A DNA stretch of 10,923 nucleotides from JACPJP01 sp964650285 (GTDB lineage: Archaea > Nanobdellota > Nanobdellia > Woesearchaeales > GW2011-AR4): NCBI GenBank assembly GCA_964650285.1, contig CAZYSP010000017.1, positions 1-10,923 on the forward strand. The letters run 5' to 3'. The position numbers were made by a program, and so were the translations under genes. The notes beneath the pieces are model-generated. The model was not told the origin of the DNA. It made no database searches and saw only the letters and a program-made list of their open reading frames with translations. Shown here one piece after another: positions 5,904 to 10,923 of the stretch (positions are counted from its first letter, which is position 1; every line of letters starts with the position of its first letter).

Positions 5904-6023
5904 CTACAAATTCCTTATACTCTGTTTTCTCACAGATTGCTGCCAGTAAAAATCCTCAAGGAAGTCTATTTTTGCTTTGTAGTCTTCCCAGTCCATAAAT
6001 TTCTTTTTAAAGATGTTAAACAT
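5904..6023 (-). CDS. 39-codon small protein, possibly frameshifted
   Basis: A short gene of 39 codons beginning MFNIFKKKFMDWEDYK. It starts two nt after the stop of the 53-aa gene and ends 8 nt before the DUF4258 start. AGGTG, embedded in the end of the upstream gene, lies about nine nt before the ATG and supports translation. The first 23 residues look like ordinary protein. After DFLE the sequence becomes rich in Gln, Ser and Arg and then stops, while the DUF4258 frame at the same place reads GFLLAAICEKTEYKEFVVFD with codons more typical of this genome. A one-base frameshift near 5955 would join the two. I do not recognise the family. Confidence 0.5.
   Translation of the reverse strand: MFNIFKKKFMDWEDYKAKIDFLEDFYWQQSVRKQSIRNL
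5921..5936. repeat. Copy 1 of TCTGT-N6-ACAGA inverted repeat
   Basis: A 16-bp inverted repeat about 26-41 nt upstream of the DUF4258 start, inside the 39-codon gene. It matches the copy at 5714-5729 in 14 of 16 bases. Confidence 0.4.
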
Positions 6024-6025
6024 TT

Positions 6026-6187
6026 TCAGGCACCTAAGTAGCCTTTCATGAATCCTTGCTCTGATGCACTAATGCTGTCTTCATCAACATATTCTTCAAT
6101 GCCTTCCTCTGTATAGATATCTGATTCTTCCCTTTTGTCAGGGGTTTCTTCAACTTCTAATACAGCCTGCAATAATTCCTCTTCCAT
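6026..6187 (-). CDS. 53-aa acidic small protein with GFMKGYLGA tail
   Basis: A short, strongly acidic protein of 53 residues. The ATG at 6187 has a near-ideal GAGGTGG site five nt upstream that overlaps the stop of the preceding 38-codon gene. The N-terminal 40 residues are dominated by Glu and Asp and look disordered. The last 14 residues, SASEQGFMKGYLGA, have a more structured, conserved look. I do not recognise the family with confidence. There are no cysteines, no membrane segment and no catalytic motif. It is the second gene of the five-gene small-protein operon. Its acidity contrasts with the basic DUF4258 product downstream. Confidence 0.72.
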   Translation of the reverse strand: MEEELLQAVLEVEETPDKREESDIYTEEGIEEYVDEDSISASEQGFMKGYLGA

Positions 6188-6197
6188 CTAAACCACC

Positions 6198-6314
6198 TCA
6201 TTTTTCCAGCAATTTTCCACTAAACTGCAAATCAAAACTGTCTAAGTTCCTTAATGTTAGTTCTCTAATCTGTTTGTAAAACAAATCCTTTATTGTTTCA
6301 TTGCTTATGTCCAT
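6198..6314 (-). CDS. 38-aa small protein, first gene of the small-protein operon
   Basis: A 38-residue frame opening MDISNETIKDLFYKQIREL and ending FSGKLLEK. The ATG at 6314 is preceded by GAGGTGA seven nt upstream, a strong ribosome binding site that supports translation in spite of the small size. It reads like one amphipathic helix (residues 5-25) with a short tail. No family is recognised. Its stop is part of the ribosome binding site for the 53-aa gene (TGAGGTGG), so the two are tightly coupled. It follows a leader of about 90 nt with two hairpins. Confidence 0.68.
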   Translation of the reverse strand: MDISNETIKDLFYKQIRELTLRNLDSFDLQFSGKLLEK

Positions 6315-6347
6315 TTTATATCACCTCATAATTAAATTAAAGGGTAG

Positions 6348-6407
6348 GGCAGGAAATTTGTTATAGAGACTTTTTCCTGCCTGCCTCACAAACACAATGG
6401 AGTGTTT
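6348..6407 (-). promoter_or_regulatory. Two-hairpin leader of the small-protein operon
   Basis: Between the predicted RNA start near 6406 and the first gene are two perfect inverted repeats. One is AAACAC/GTGTTT (6390-6407), 6 bp around a 6-nt loop. The other is GGCAGGAAA/TTTCCTGCC (6348-6356 and 6373-6381), 9 bp around a 16-nt loop. The second ends 33 nt before the first ATG. There is no run of T after it on the minus strand, so it does not look like a terminator. A regulatory role, as protein operator or RNA element, is inference. Confidence 0.45.
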
Positions 6408-6428
6408 AAGAATATAGTGAAGAGTTAG

Positions 6429-6436
6429 TTTAAATA
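6429..6436 (-). promoter_or_regulatory. TATA box of the small-protein operon
   Basis: TATTTAAA on the minus strand, about 118 nt before the first ATG at 6314, implying a leader of about 90 nt. CTATATT at 6411-6417 is an alternative that would shorten the leader by about 18 nt. Confidence 0.45.
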
Positions 6437-6448
6437 CCTCACGCGCAG

Positions 6449-6479
6449 ATGTCCAGTGCAATATAAGCAATGTCCAGTG
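6449..6479. repeat. Two ATGTCCAGTG direct repeats 21 bp apart
   Basis: ATGTCCAGTG occurs at 6449-6458 and 6470-6479. The 21-bp spacing is two helical turns, which puts both copies on one DNA face. They lie between the TATA boxes of the minus-strand small-protein operon and the plus-strand acylphosphatase. They may be operators for either promoter. The CCAGTGG core of the second copy also recalls archaeal origin recognition boxes. Confidence 0.55.
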
Positions 6480-6507
6480 GTTATTTTCAATACTGAAAGA
6501 AATAAGA

Positions 6508-6515
6508 TTTATATA
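6508..6515 (+). promoter_or_regulatory. TATA box of the acylphosphatase gene
   Basis: TTTATATA, centred about 26 nt before ATG 6538 and with no Shine-Dalgarno site between, implies a leaderless mRNA. Confidence 0.7.
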
Positions 6516-6537
6516 TGAAAATAATTATCGATGTCTT

Positions 6538-6810
6538 ATGCAAAGGGTACGTATAAGAGTTTATGGCATGGTGCAGGGAGTTTTCTTTAGAGCTAATGCC
6601 AAAAGAATGGCAGAAAGCTTAGGGCTAAGAGGTTATGCCAAAAATATGCCTGATGGTAGTGTGGAAGTTGTTGCAGAAGGTCTGGAAGAAAAAATAAAAA
6701 AATTGATAGAATTCTGTAAAAAAGGTCCAGAAGCTGCTGTGGTTAAAAGAATAGATGTTAAATTTGAAGAAGCAAGTAATGAGTTTGAGGGTTTTGAGGT
6801 AAGGTATTAA
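6538..6810 (+). CDS. acyP: Acylphosphatase
   Basis: A small cytoplasmic enzyme that hydrolyses acyl phosphates to carboxylate and phosphate. It is 90 aa, the normal family length. The phosphate-binding loop VYGMVQGVFFR places the catalytic Arg at residue 18. The second signature GYAKNMPDGSVEVVAEG contains the catalytic Asn36. Expression appears leaderless from a TATA box 26 nt upstream. The gene is convergent with orc1/cdc6 and their stop codons overlap (4 nt). Identification is secure; the physiological substrate is unknown, as for the family in general. Confidence 0.95.
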   Translation: MQRVRIRVYGMVQGVFFRANAKRMAESLGLRGYAKNMPDGSVEVVAEGLEEKIKKLIEFCKKGPEAAVVKRIDVKFEEASNEFEGFEVRY

Positions 6811-7880
6811 AACTCAGTCAGCTTCTTTGTTTCAGTTGCATATTTTACTATAGAAGTGTTTCCTTCTGGCCCACCACTAGTTTTTTTGACGCTAACAAAT
6901 TTATTTTTTTCTAATTTTTCAATTTTTCTCTGGAATGATTTGTAAACTAGCTTTCCATCTTGCTCCTTGTAGATGTTATATAAATCGCCTATCTTTTTTT
7001 CTGAATTTTTTTTAATTATGTTTAGTATTTGCTGCTCGTCTTCTGTAAGGTCTGTGCTTCTCTTTATTGTGAATTGATTTATTTTTTTAATTGCCTCATT
7101 AGCATGCTCTAAGGTTATTTTTCTTGAGGATTTGTTTTCTGCAATATTACCAGATTCTCTCATTAAGTGCAAGCCAACCCTTATATCTTCTGCCTCAGTA
7201 GTTTTTTTTACTATTATTTCAAAGGCCTCGTTATCCCAGACATTAGGGACAAATGCATACTCCATTCTTTGCTTTAACACATCTCTTGTTTCTTGCAGAT
7301 TGTATGGCTTAAACTCCAGAGTTTCCGACATCAATCTTGATTTAACCCTGTCATCCAAGTCTTCCATCCAATCATTATAATTTGTAATCAATAAAACAGA
7401 TTTTTTGTAGATTTCCTCTAAAATAGCGTATAAGAAATCAATCTCTTCCAATTTGTCAACTTCATCAAAAGCGAAGACAGCAGATTTTTTATTCAGTATA
7501 TTTTTTATAACTGCAAACAATTCTTCTGTCCTTTTGTTATGAGTTAACCTGTAACCAAGAATGTTGCATATTTCCTCAAGTATTTTAAAGGTTGTGTTTT
7601 TCTGCCAGCAGTTTATGTATATGGGAATAACGTCTTCTGTTTCCTCTTCCATTTCATTAAGAACAAAGCGCGTTGCAGCTGTTTTACCAATACCTGGTGC
7701 TCCGTAAATGAAAAGGTTTTTTCCATTTTTTTCATTCAATAAAGGTTTTATAATTTCAGCCAAGTACCTCTGCTGCTTCTCGCGGTGAGGCAAAATCTTA
7801 GGCAGAAAGCTGTAATCCAAAGCTAATTCATTCTTAAACAAAGATTCATCCGAATGAAGCATATCCTTGAACAAAGCCAT
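6807..7880 (-). CDS. cdc6: Orc1/Cdc6 replication initiator
   Basis: An AAA+ origin-binding protein that recognises origin repeats and helps load the MCM helicase. It is 357 aa, slightly short for the family (about 370-410). In order: an N-terminal LPHREKQ segment, Walker A GAPGIGKT (60-67), Walker B VFAFDEVD (135-142), sensor 1 in LLITNYND (Asn167), DDRVKSRL with the predicted Arg finger (177-184), and sensor 2 in EDIRVGLHLM (Arg234). A C-terminal winged helix from about 275 includes YKSFQRKIEKLEKNKFV. Start 7880 lies before the usual DESLF motif; ATG 7862 is an alternative. Archaeal initiator genes often sit beside an origin, and the upstream 7881-8162 gap is the natural place to look. Confidence 0.93.
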   Translation of the reverse strand: MALFKDMLHSDESLFKNELALDYSFLPKILPHREKQQRYLAEIIKPLLNEKNGKNLFIYGAPGIGKTAATRFVLNEMEEETEDVIPIYINCWQKNTTFKILEEICNILGYRLTHNKRTEELFAVIKNILNKKSAVFAFDEVDKLEEIDFLYAILEEIYKKSVLLITNYNDWMEDLDDRVKSRLMSETLEFKPYNLQETRDVLKQRMEYAFVPNVWDNEAFEIIVKKTTEAEDIRVGLHLMRESGNIAENKSSRKITLEHANEAIKKINQFTIKRSTDLTEDEQQILNIIKKNSEKKIGDLYNIYKEQDGKLVYKSFQRKIEKLEKNKFVSVKKTSGGPEGNTSIVKYATETKKLTEF

Positions 7881-8162
7881 TAAGCACCACTTATATCGCA
7901 GTAAAGACTTATTTAATATTTATTTGTTTTGTTTTTTCCCAGAATTTTCCACCTTCACTAGAGTTGTAATTCTATGTTAACCATACTACCCCTGTCAGTT
8001 CTAACCTATCCAGAATGCATAGAGTGAACTTTTATGTTAGTATTGCATTCAATACAGAATTACCCTTATTCCCTTATTCTTTTTTCCAATTTATCCTACG
8101 GCCAGTTAGGGTCTGGAATACACACCATAATTGGTGGCTCTCCATCTCTTATTTCTTTGAGA
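7881..8162. other. Non-coding region upstream of orc1/cdc6
   Basis: The largest gap in the window, 282 bp. It holds a T-rich tract (7911-7938), a small perfect hairpin GTATTG-CATT-CAATAC (8040-8055), and scattered inverted pairs: GTAATTCT with AGAATTAC, and TTCACT plus CTATG with CATAG plus AGTGAA. None makes a convincing terminator, tRNA or known RNA. I see no clear repeated origin recognition box. It may hold the replication origin, but only the neighbour suggests so. Confidence 0.3.
7908..7918 (-). promoter_or_regulatory. Possible TATA box of orc1/cdc6
   Basis: TATTAAATAAG on the minus strand, centred about 32 nt before ATG 7880. It would give a leader of about 6 nt. There is no Shine-Dalgarno site. 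Confidence 0.4.
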
Positions 8163-8477
8163 TTATTCAACTTTAACACATTCCCTATGAACACATTCTT
8201 CTCCTGCATCGCAGCCGCAAAGCTCGCAATAATCAACTAATGTGCCATACAAACAGTATTTTGGTTTTATTATGGTTGAGCATTCACCGTTAAGGCTTCC
8301 ATCTGCGCAGGTTCTAGGGTCATTTTCAATGATTTTCACATCAAAAAAAGAGTCTGTTTGTACTTCCTGGACTGCTAAACCTGTTATTGTTGGCTCTCCT
8401 GTAAATAATCCTATTACAGTAACAAATGCCAGTACGAGAAGCAATATTCCATAATAATTTGCATTTGGGTTTGCCAT
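8163..8477 (-). CDS. Membrane-anchored protein with eight-cysteine extracellular domain
   Basis: A 104-aa protein with one hydrophobic N-terminal segment (about 9-25, after a short polar head), then GEPTITGLAV and an exported domain with eight cysteines (57, 66, 75, 84, 87, 89, 95, 100). The spacing CxDGxxxGxCS, KPxYC, GTLVxxC, CGC, EEC and REC resembles a Cys-rich unit I associate with DPANN surface proteins, where it often follows larger domains. That resemblance is from memory. Eight cysteines could form four disulfides, or bind metal if kept reduced. There is no lipobox cysteine near the membrane segment. The TATA box lies about 27 nt upstream with no ribosome binding site, so the mRNA is probably leaderless. 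Function is unknown. Confidence 0.8.
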   Translation of the reverse strand: MANPNANYYGILLLVLAFVTVIGLFTGEPTITGLAVQEVQTDSFFDVKIIENDPRTCADGSLNGECSTIIKPKYCLYGTLVDYCELCGCDAGEECVHRECVKVE

Positions 8478-8498
8478 ATTGCATATTTAATAAAGGGA

Positions 8499-8508
8499 AT
8501 TTAAATAA
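8499..8508 (-). promoter_or_regulatory. TATA box of the Cys-rich membrane protein gene
   Basis: CTTATTTAAATT on the minus strand, centred about 27 nt before ATG 8477, implies a leaderless mRNA. Confidence 0.6.
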
Positions 8509-8529
8509 GTTTCGTTTGGGAAGAAAGAA

Positions 8530-8943
8530 TTATCCTTCTTTTTTTATTATATAACTAATTCCTATTCTGTTCAATAGATCATACATTACTCTTATTTCTT
8601 CAAATCCTCCTTCAACCGGAATGTATCGTTTTTTTAAATCAATATAGTGTGTCTCAATGCCTTCTCTTGTATAAACTTCATGTTTTCCATCTATGGCAAG
8701 ATTGTATCTTGGTTCAAGTTGTTCAGAAATAAGATCAGTTATAGTCTTTGGAGATATCCTTCCTAGATTGTTGGTGTATTCTTCTGAAGCCTTGCATTTT
8801 AAAACAACTTTGATAGAACTGTCTAAATTTGTAAGCAACTTAGTAACATCTTCAACACTTATATCTACACTTTTTGTTAACTCTCCTGACCTGAGGCGGG
8901 GGTGAATTAATTTTTCTATTGATTTTGGTAATTTTAGCTCCAT
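8530..8943 (-). CDS. Hypothetical protein, 137 aa
   Basis: A soluble protein of mixed charge that I do not recognise. It has no signal peptide, membrane segment, zinc motif or nucleotide-binding loop, and a single cysteine. The N-terminal part has a basic stretch IHPRLRSGELTKS. The middle, VDISVEDVTKLLTNL and IKVVLKCKASEEY, looks like alternating strand and helix. The end, GGFEEIRVMYDLLNRIGISY, is helical. Codon use matches the neighbouring genes. A TATA box about 24 nt before the ATG and no Shine-Dalgarno site suggest a leaderless, singly transcribed gene. It lies between serS and the Cys-rich protein gene, on the same strand as both, without overlap. No function is proposed. Confidence 0.75.
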   Translation of the reverse strand: MELKLPKSIEKLIHPRLRSGELTKSVDISVEDVTKLLTNLDSSIKVVLKCKASEEYTNNLGRISPKTITDLISEQLEPRYNLAIDGKHEVYTREGIETHYIDLKKRYIPVEGGFEEIRVMYDLLNRIGISYIIKKEG

Positions 8944-8960
8944 TTAAATTATAATGTAAG

Positions 8961-8972
8961 TTATATTTAAAA
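8961..8972 (-). promoter_or_regulatory. TATA box of the 137-aa hypothetical gene
   Basis: TTTTTAAATATAA on the minus strand, centred about 24 nt before ATG 8943. This is consistent with a leaderless transcript separate from serS. Confidence 0.55.
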
Positions 8973-9039
8973 ACTTTTTTATTATAACTACTGTAAAGAT
9001 GCAACCCTTTTTTGCTTCTTTTTAGAACTCTAGAAAACT

Positions 9040-10317
9040 TTATTTCTTACCTAAAACCTTTATTCCGTTCATATAAGGCACTAAAACAGCAGGCACTTTA
9101 ACAGTTCCGTCTTTCTGTTGGTAGTTTTCTAATATTGCTCTTAATGTTCTGGAAGTAGCGATTGCAGTGCTGTTTAATGTGTGCACATATTCTTTTTCCT
9201 TTCCTTTTTGATATTTTATATTGAGCCTTGTTGTCTGGTAAGAGGTGCAATGTGAGCAGGAAACAACTTCCTTATAGGCTTTTTCGCGAGGCATGTAAAC
9301 ATCCAAATCATATTTTTTTGCTGCAAGTGTTCCAATATCTCCAGTACAAATGCTGGTAACTCTGTAAGGTAATTTTAGTTTTTTGCAAAGTTCTTCTGCA
9401 TTTTTTATTAATTCCTCAAATAATTTCCAACTGTCTTCTGGCTTGCAGAAAATAAACTGCTCAACTTTGTTGAACTGGTGTACACGGAAAAGGCCTTTTT
9501 CATCTACTCCATGGCTTCCTATCTCTTTCCTAAAACACGGGCTCACACCAACAAATTTTTTCGGCAGCTGGTTTTCATTAAATATGTAGTTTTGGAATAA
9601 TGCACCAATTGCATGTTCTGATGTAGCTATTAAGTACAAATCTTCGTTGTCAATCTTATACATCATTGTTTCAAAATCCTTTAAATCAGCAATGCCTTCG
9701 TATGGCTTTCTCCTGAGCATTAATGGAACTTCTGTTAGTGTAAAGCTTTTTTTTATTAAATAGTCAATTGCAAATTTCTGCAAAGCCAAATCCATTAAAA
9801 CTAGTTCATTAAACAGGTAGTAAAAACCCCGTCCAGAAACTTTTGCTGCATTATCAAAATCTCCTAGTTTTAATTTCTCAATTATTTCTCCATGTGATTT
9901 TAATTCAAAATTAAATTTCTTTATATCCCCAAATTTTCTCAAAACCCTGTTTTCTGTTTCATCTTTTCCTGTTGGAACAGATTTATGTAAAATGTTTGGA
10001 ATTCTCATTAAATAATAATTGATTTCATTCCTTAGTTTTTCTACTTCTGAAGTAAGCTTATTTACCTTTTCTGGAAATTCTTTTGCCTCTTTTATTTTTT
10101 CTTTAATGTCCTTGCCTTGTTTTTTTAATTGCCTTATTTCGTCGGTTAATAAGTTTCTTCTATGCCTTAATTCCTGCTCTTTTTTCAATAAATTAAGGTA
10201 TTGCTCATGCTTCTTAAGAACTATATCTACACATTTTACCTTTTCCAGATCATTCCTTTTTTTCAGGTCTTTTTTAACAATATCCGGATTTTCTCTGATG
10301 AATTTTATTGTCAGCAT
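9040..10317 (-). CDS. serS: Seryl-tRNA synthetase, canonical type
   Basis: This class II aminoacyl-tRNA synthetase charges tRNA-Ser (and tRNA-Sec where present). It is 425 aa, the usual length. It is the common SerRS, not the rare zinc-dependent methanogen type. An N-terminal tRNA-binding antiparallel coiled coil spans about 30-105 (Lys/Glu rich). The catalytic domain follows, with the serine-binding ATSEH (231-235), motif 2 CFRKEIGSHG to HQFNKVEQF (261-289), SCSHCTSYQTTR (353-364) and motif 3 TLNSTAIATSRTLRAILENY (380-399). The start at 10317 follows the lon stop by one base, so it is probably translated by coupling or reinitiation on a lon-serS mRNA. Only a weak purine-rich stretch precedes it. 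Identification is secure. Confidence 0.96.
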   Translation of the reverse strand: MLTIKFIRENPDIVKKDLKKRNDLEKVKCVDIVLKKHEQYLNLLKKEQELRHRRNLLTDEIRQLKKQGKDIKEKIKEAKEFPEKVNKLTSEVEKLRNEINYYLMRIPNILHKSVPTGKDETENRVLRKFGDIKKFNFELKSHGEIIEKLKLGDFDNAAKVSGRGFYYLFNELVLMDLALQKFAIDYLIKKSFTLTEVPLMLRRKPYEGIADLKDFETMMYKIDNEDLYLIATSEHAIGALFQNYIFNENQLPKKFVGVSPCFRKEIGSHGVDEKGLFRVHQFNKVEQFIFCKPEDSWKLFEELIKNAEELCKKLKLPYRVTSICTGDIGTLAAKKYDLDVYMPREKAYKEVVSCSHCTSYQTTRLNIKYQKGKEKEYVHTLNSTAIATSRTLRAILENYQQKDGTVKVPAVLVPYMNGIKVLGKK

Positions 10318-10318
10318 T

Positions 10319-10923
10319 TTATTTCTTTCTTAATATCTTTTTTAAAATGTTCTGCTTTCCCTTCCACTCTAATGCTTCCTTTAAGACGTCTTCTATTGTA
10401 TCAACAGGAATGATTTTAACTTTGCCTAATCTTTGCTTTGGGACTATTATATCTCTTAAGTTTGATTTTGGCACTATTACAGTTTTAATTCCTGTTTCTA
10501 TTGCTGCCTCAACTTTTGATGTAACACCACCTATAGGCAATACTTCTCCTCTGACAGATAATGAGCCAGTCATTGCAGTATCCTGCTTTACAGGAATTTT
10601 CTTAAATGCTGATATTATTGCAGTAGCGACTGCTATGCTTGCAGAATCTCCTTCAACACCTTCATGTGTTTGCAGAAATTGAACGTACAAATCATAAGTT
10701 TCCTTTATATCCTGGCCAAAGTGTTTCTTTATTATTGCTGATACGTTTTTTATTGCTTCTTTTGCTATCTCACCTAATTTGCCGGTTGCTATTATTTCAG
10801 ATTCTTTTCCACCAGGAGTTACCTCTGCTTCTATTGGAAGAATAATTCCAGAGTAGGGTGGAGTAACTCCAATAATTGCCAAACCGTTTACACGGCCTAT
10901 TCTTTTTCCTGTTGTTACAATAA
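10319..10923 (-). CDS. lonB: Archaeal Lon (LonB-type) protease, C-terminal proteolytic domain, cut by window edge
   Basis: This is the C-terminal peptidase domain of the ATP-dependent Lon protease. The frame is open to the right window edge, showing about 200 residues that begin with the RIGRVNGLA segment where the peptidase domain starts. The Ser-Lys dyad is complete: the serine lies in EGVEGDSASIAVA (about 10641-10643) and the lysine in GGVTSKVEAA (about 10512-10514). MTGSLSVRGEVLPIGGV precedes the lysine. Archaeal Lon is normally membrane-anchored through segments within its AAA+ part, which lies outside the window, so the LonB assignment rests on the sequence of this domain and the archaeal context. 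A TTG at 10880-10882 is an ordinary internal codon, not a start. serS follows after one base. Confidence 0.94.
   Translation of the reverse strand, partial: IVTTGKRIGRVNGLAIIGVTPPYSGIILPIEAEVTPGGKESEIIATGKLGEIAKEAIKNVSAIIKKHFGQDIKETYDLYVQFLQTHEGVEGDSASIAVATAIISAFKKIPVKQDTAMTGSLSVRGEVLPIGGVTSKVEAAIETGIKTVIVPKSNLRDIIVPKQRLGKVKIIPVDTIEDVLKEALEWKGKQNILKKILRKK

Noticed and set aside
6486..6499. TTTCA-ATAC-TGAAA small palindrome before the acyP TATA box
   Set aside because: A 5-bp AT-rich palindrome of this kind is expected by chance in such DNA, and there is no second copy.
10019..10682. Long plus-strand frames opposite serS and lon
   Set aside because: They are antisense to secure genes, rich in Phe, Ser and Leu as mirror frames of Lys/Glu-rich genes are, and have no promoter or family match.

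Overview
The window is AT-rich (about one third G+C by eye), gene-dense chromosomal DNA from an archaeon. The evidence is archaeal EF-2, ribosomal proteins L7Ae, S28e and L24e, an Orc1/Cdc6 initiator, a Dph2-type diphthamide enzyme and an archaeal Lon (LonB-type) protease. A small membrane-anchored eight-cysteine protein of a kind I associate with DPANN surface proteins, together with short intergenic gaps and many promoters that imply leaderless mRNAs, suggests a DPANN lineage such as Woesearchaeota or Pacearchaeota. That placement is inference.

Layout, left to right. Positions 1-1178 (-) hold the N-terminal half of EF-2. Positions 1278-2814 (-) are a translation operon, L7Ae - S28e - L24e - Ndk, with a structured leader at its head and a hairpin-plus-T5 terminator directly after the ndk stop. 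Positions 2864-4030 (-) encode a class V PLP aminotransferase, divergent from dph2 (+, 4138-4815). The dph2 product lacks the first of the three Dph2 domains. Its 3' end overlaps the convergent tsaC gene (-, 4802-5371; tRNA t6A synthesis).

Positions 5459-6314 (-) form an operon of five very small genes: 38, 53 and 39 codons, then a DUF4258-like and a DUF2283-like gene. The first two have strong Shine-Dalgarno sites. The DUF pair looks like a toxin-antitoxin-type module, and the operon has its own hairpin-containing leader. This is the best candidate in the window for something undescribed. The intergenic region 6315-6537 also carries two copies of ATGTCCAGTG exactly 21 bp apart. Acylphosphatase (+) and Orc1/Cdc6 (-) follow, convergent with a 4-nt overlap.

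A 282-bp non-coding stretch lies upstream of orc1/cdc6. Then come the Cys-rich anchored protein, an unrecognised 137-aa protein, seryl-tRNA synthetase and the C-terminal proteolytic domain of Lon, all on the minus strand. Lon and SerRS are separated by one base and probably co-transcribed.

Most genes serve translation or RNA/protein modification: EF-2, its modifier Dph2, three ribosomal proteins, Ndk, TsaC and SerRS. Two styles of translation start are visible. Single genes have a TATA box about 24-28 nt before the ATG, implying leaderless mRNA. Operons and some other genes have a leader with GGAGG/GAGGT-type ribosome binding sites. I found no tRNA, rRNA, CRISPR array or insertion sequence.
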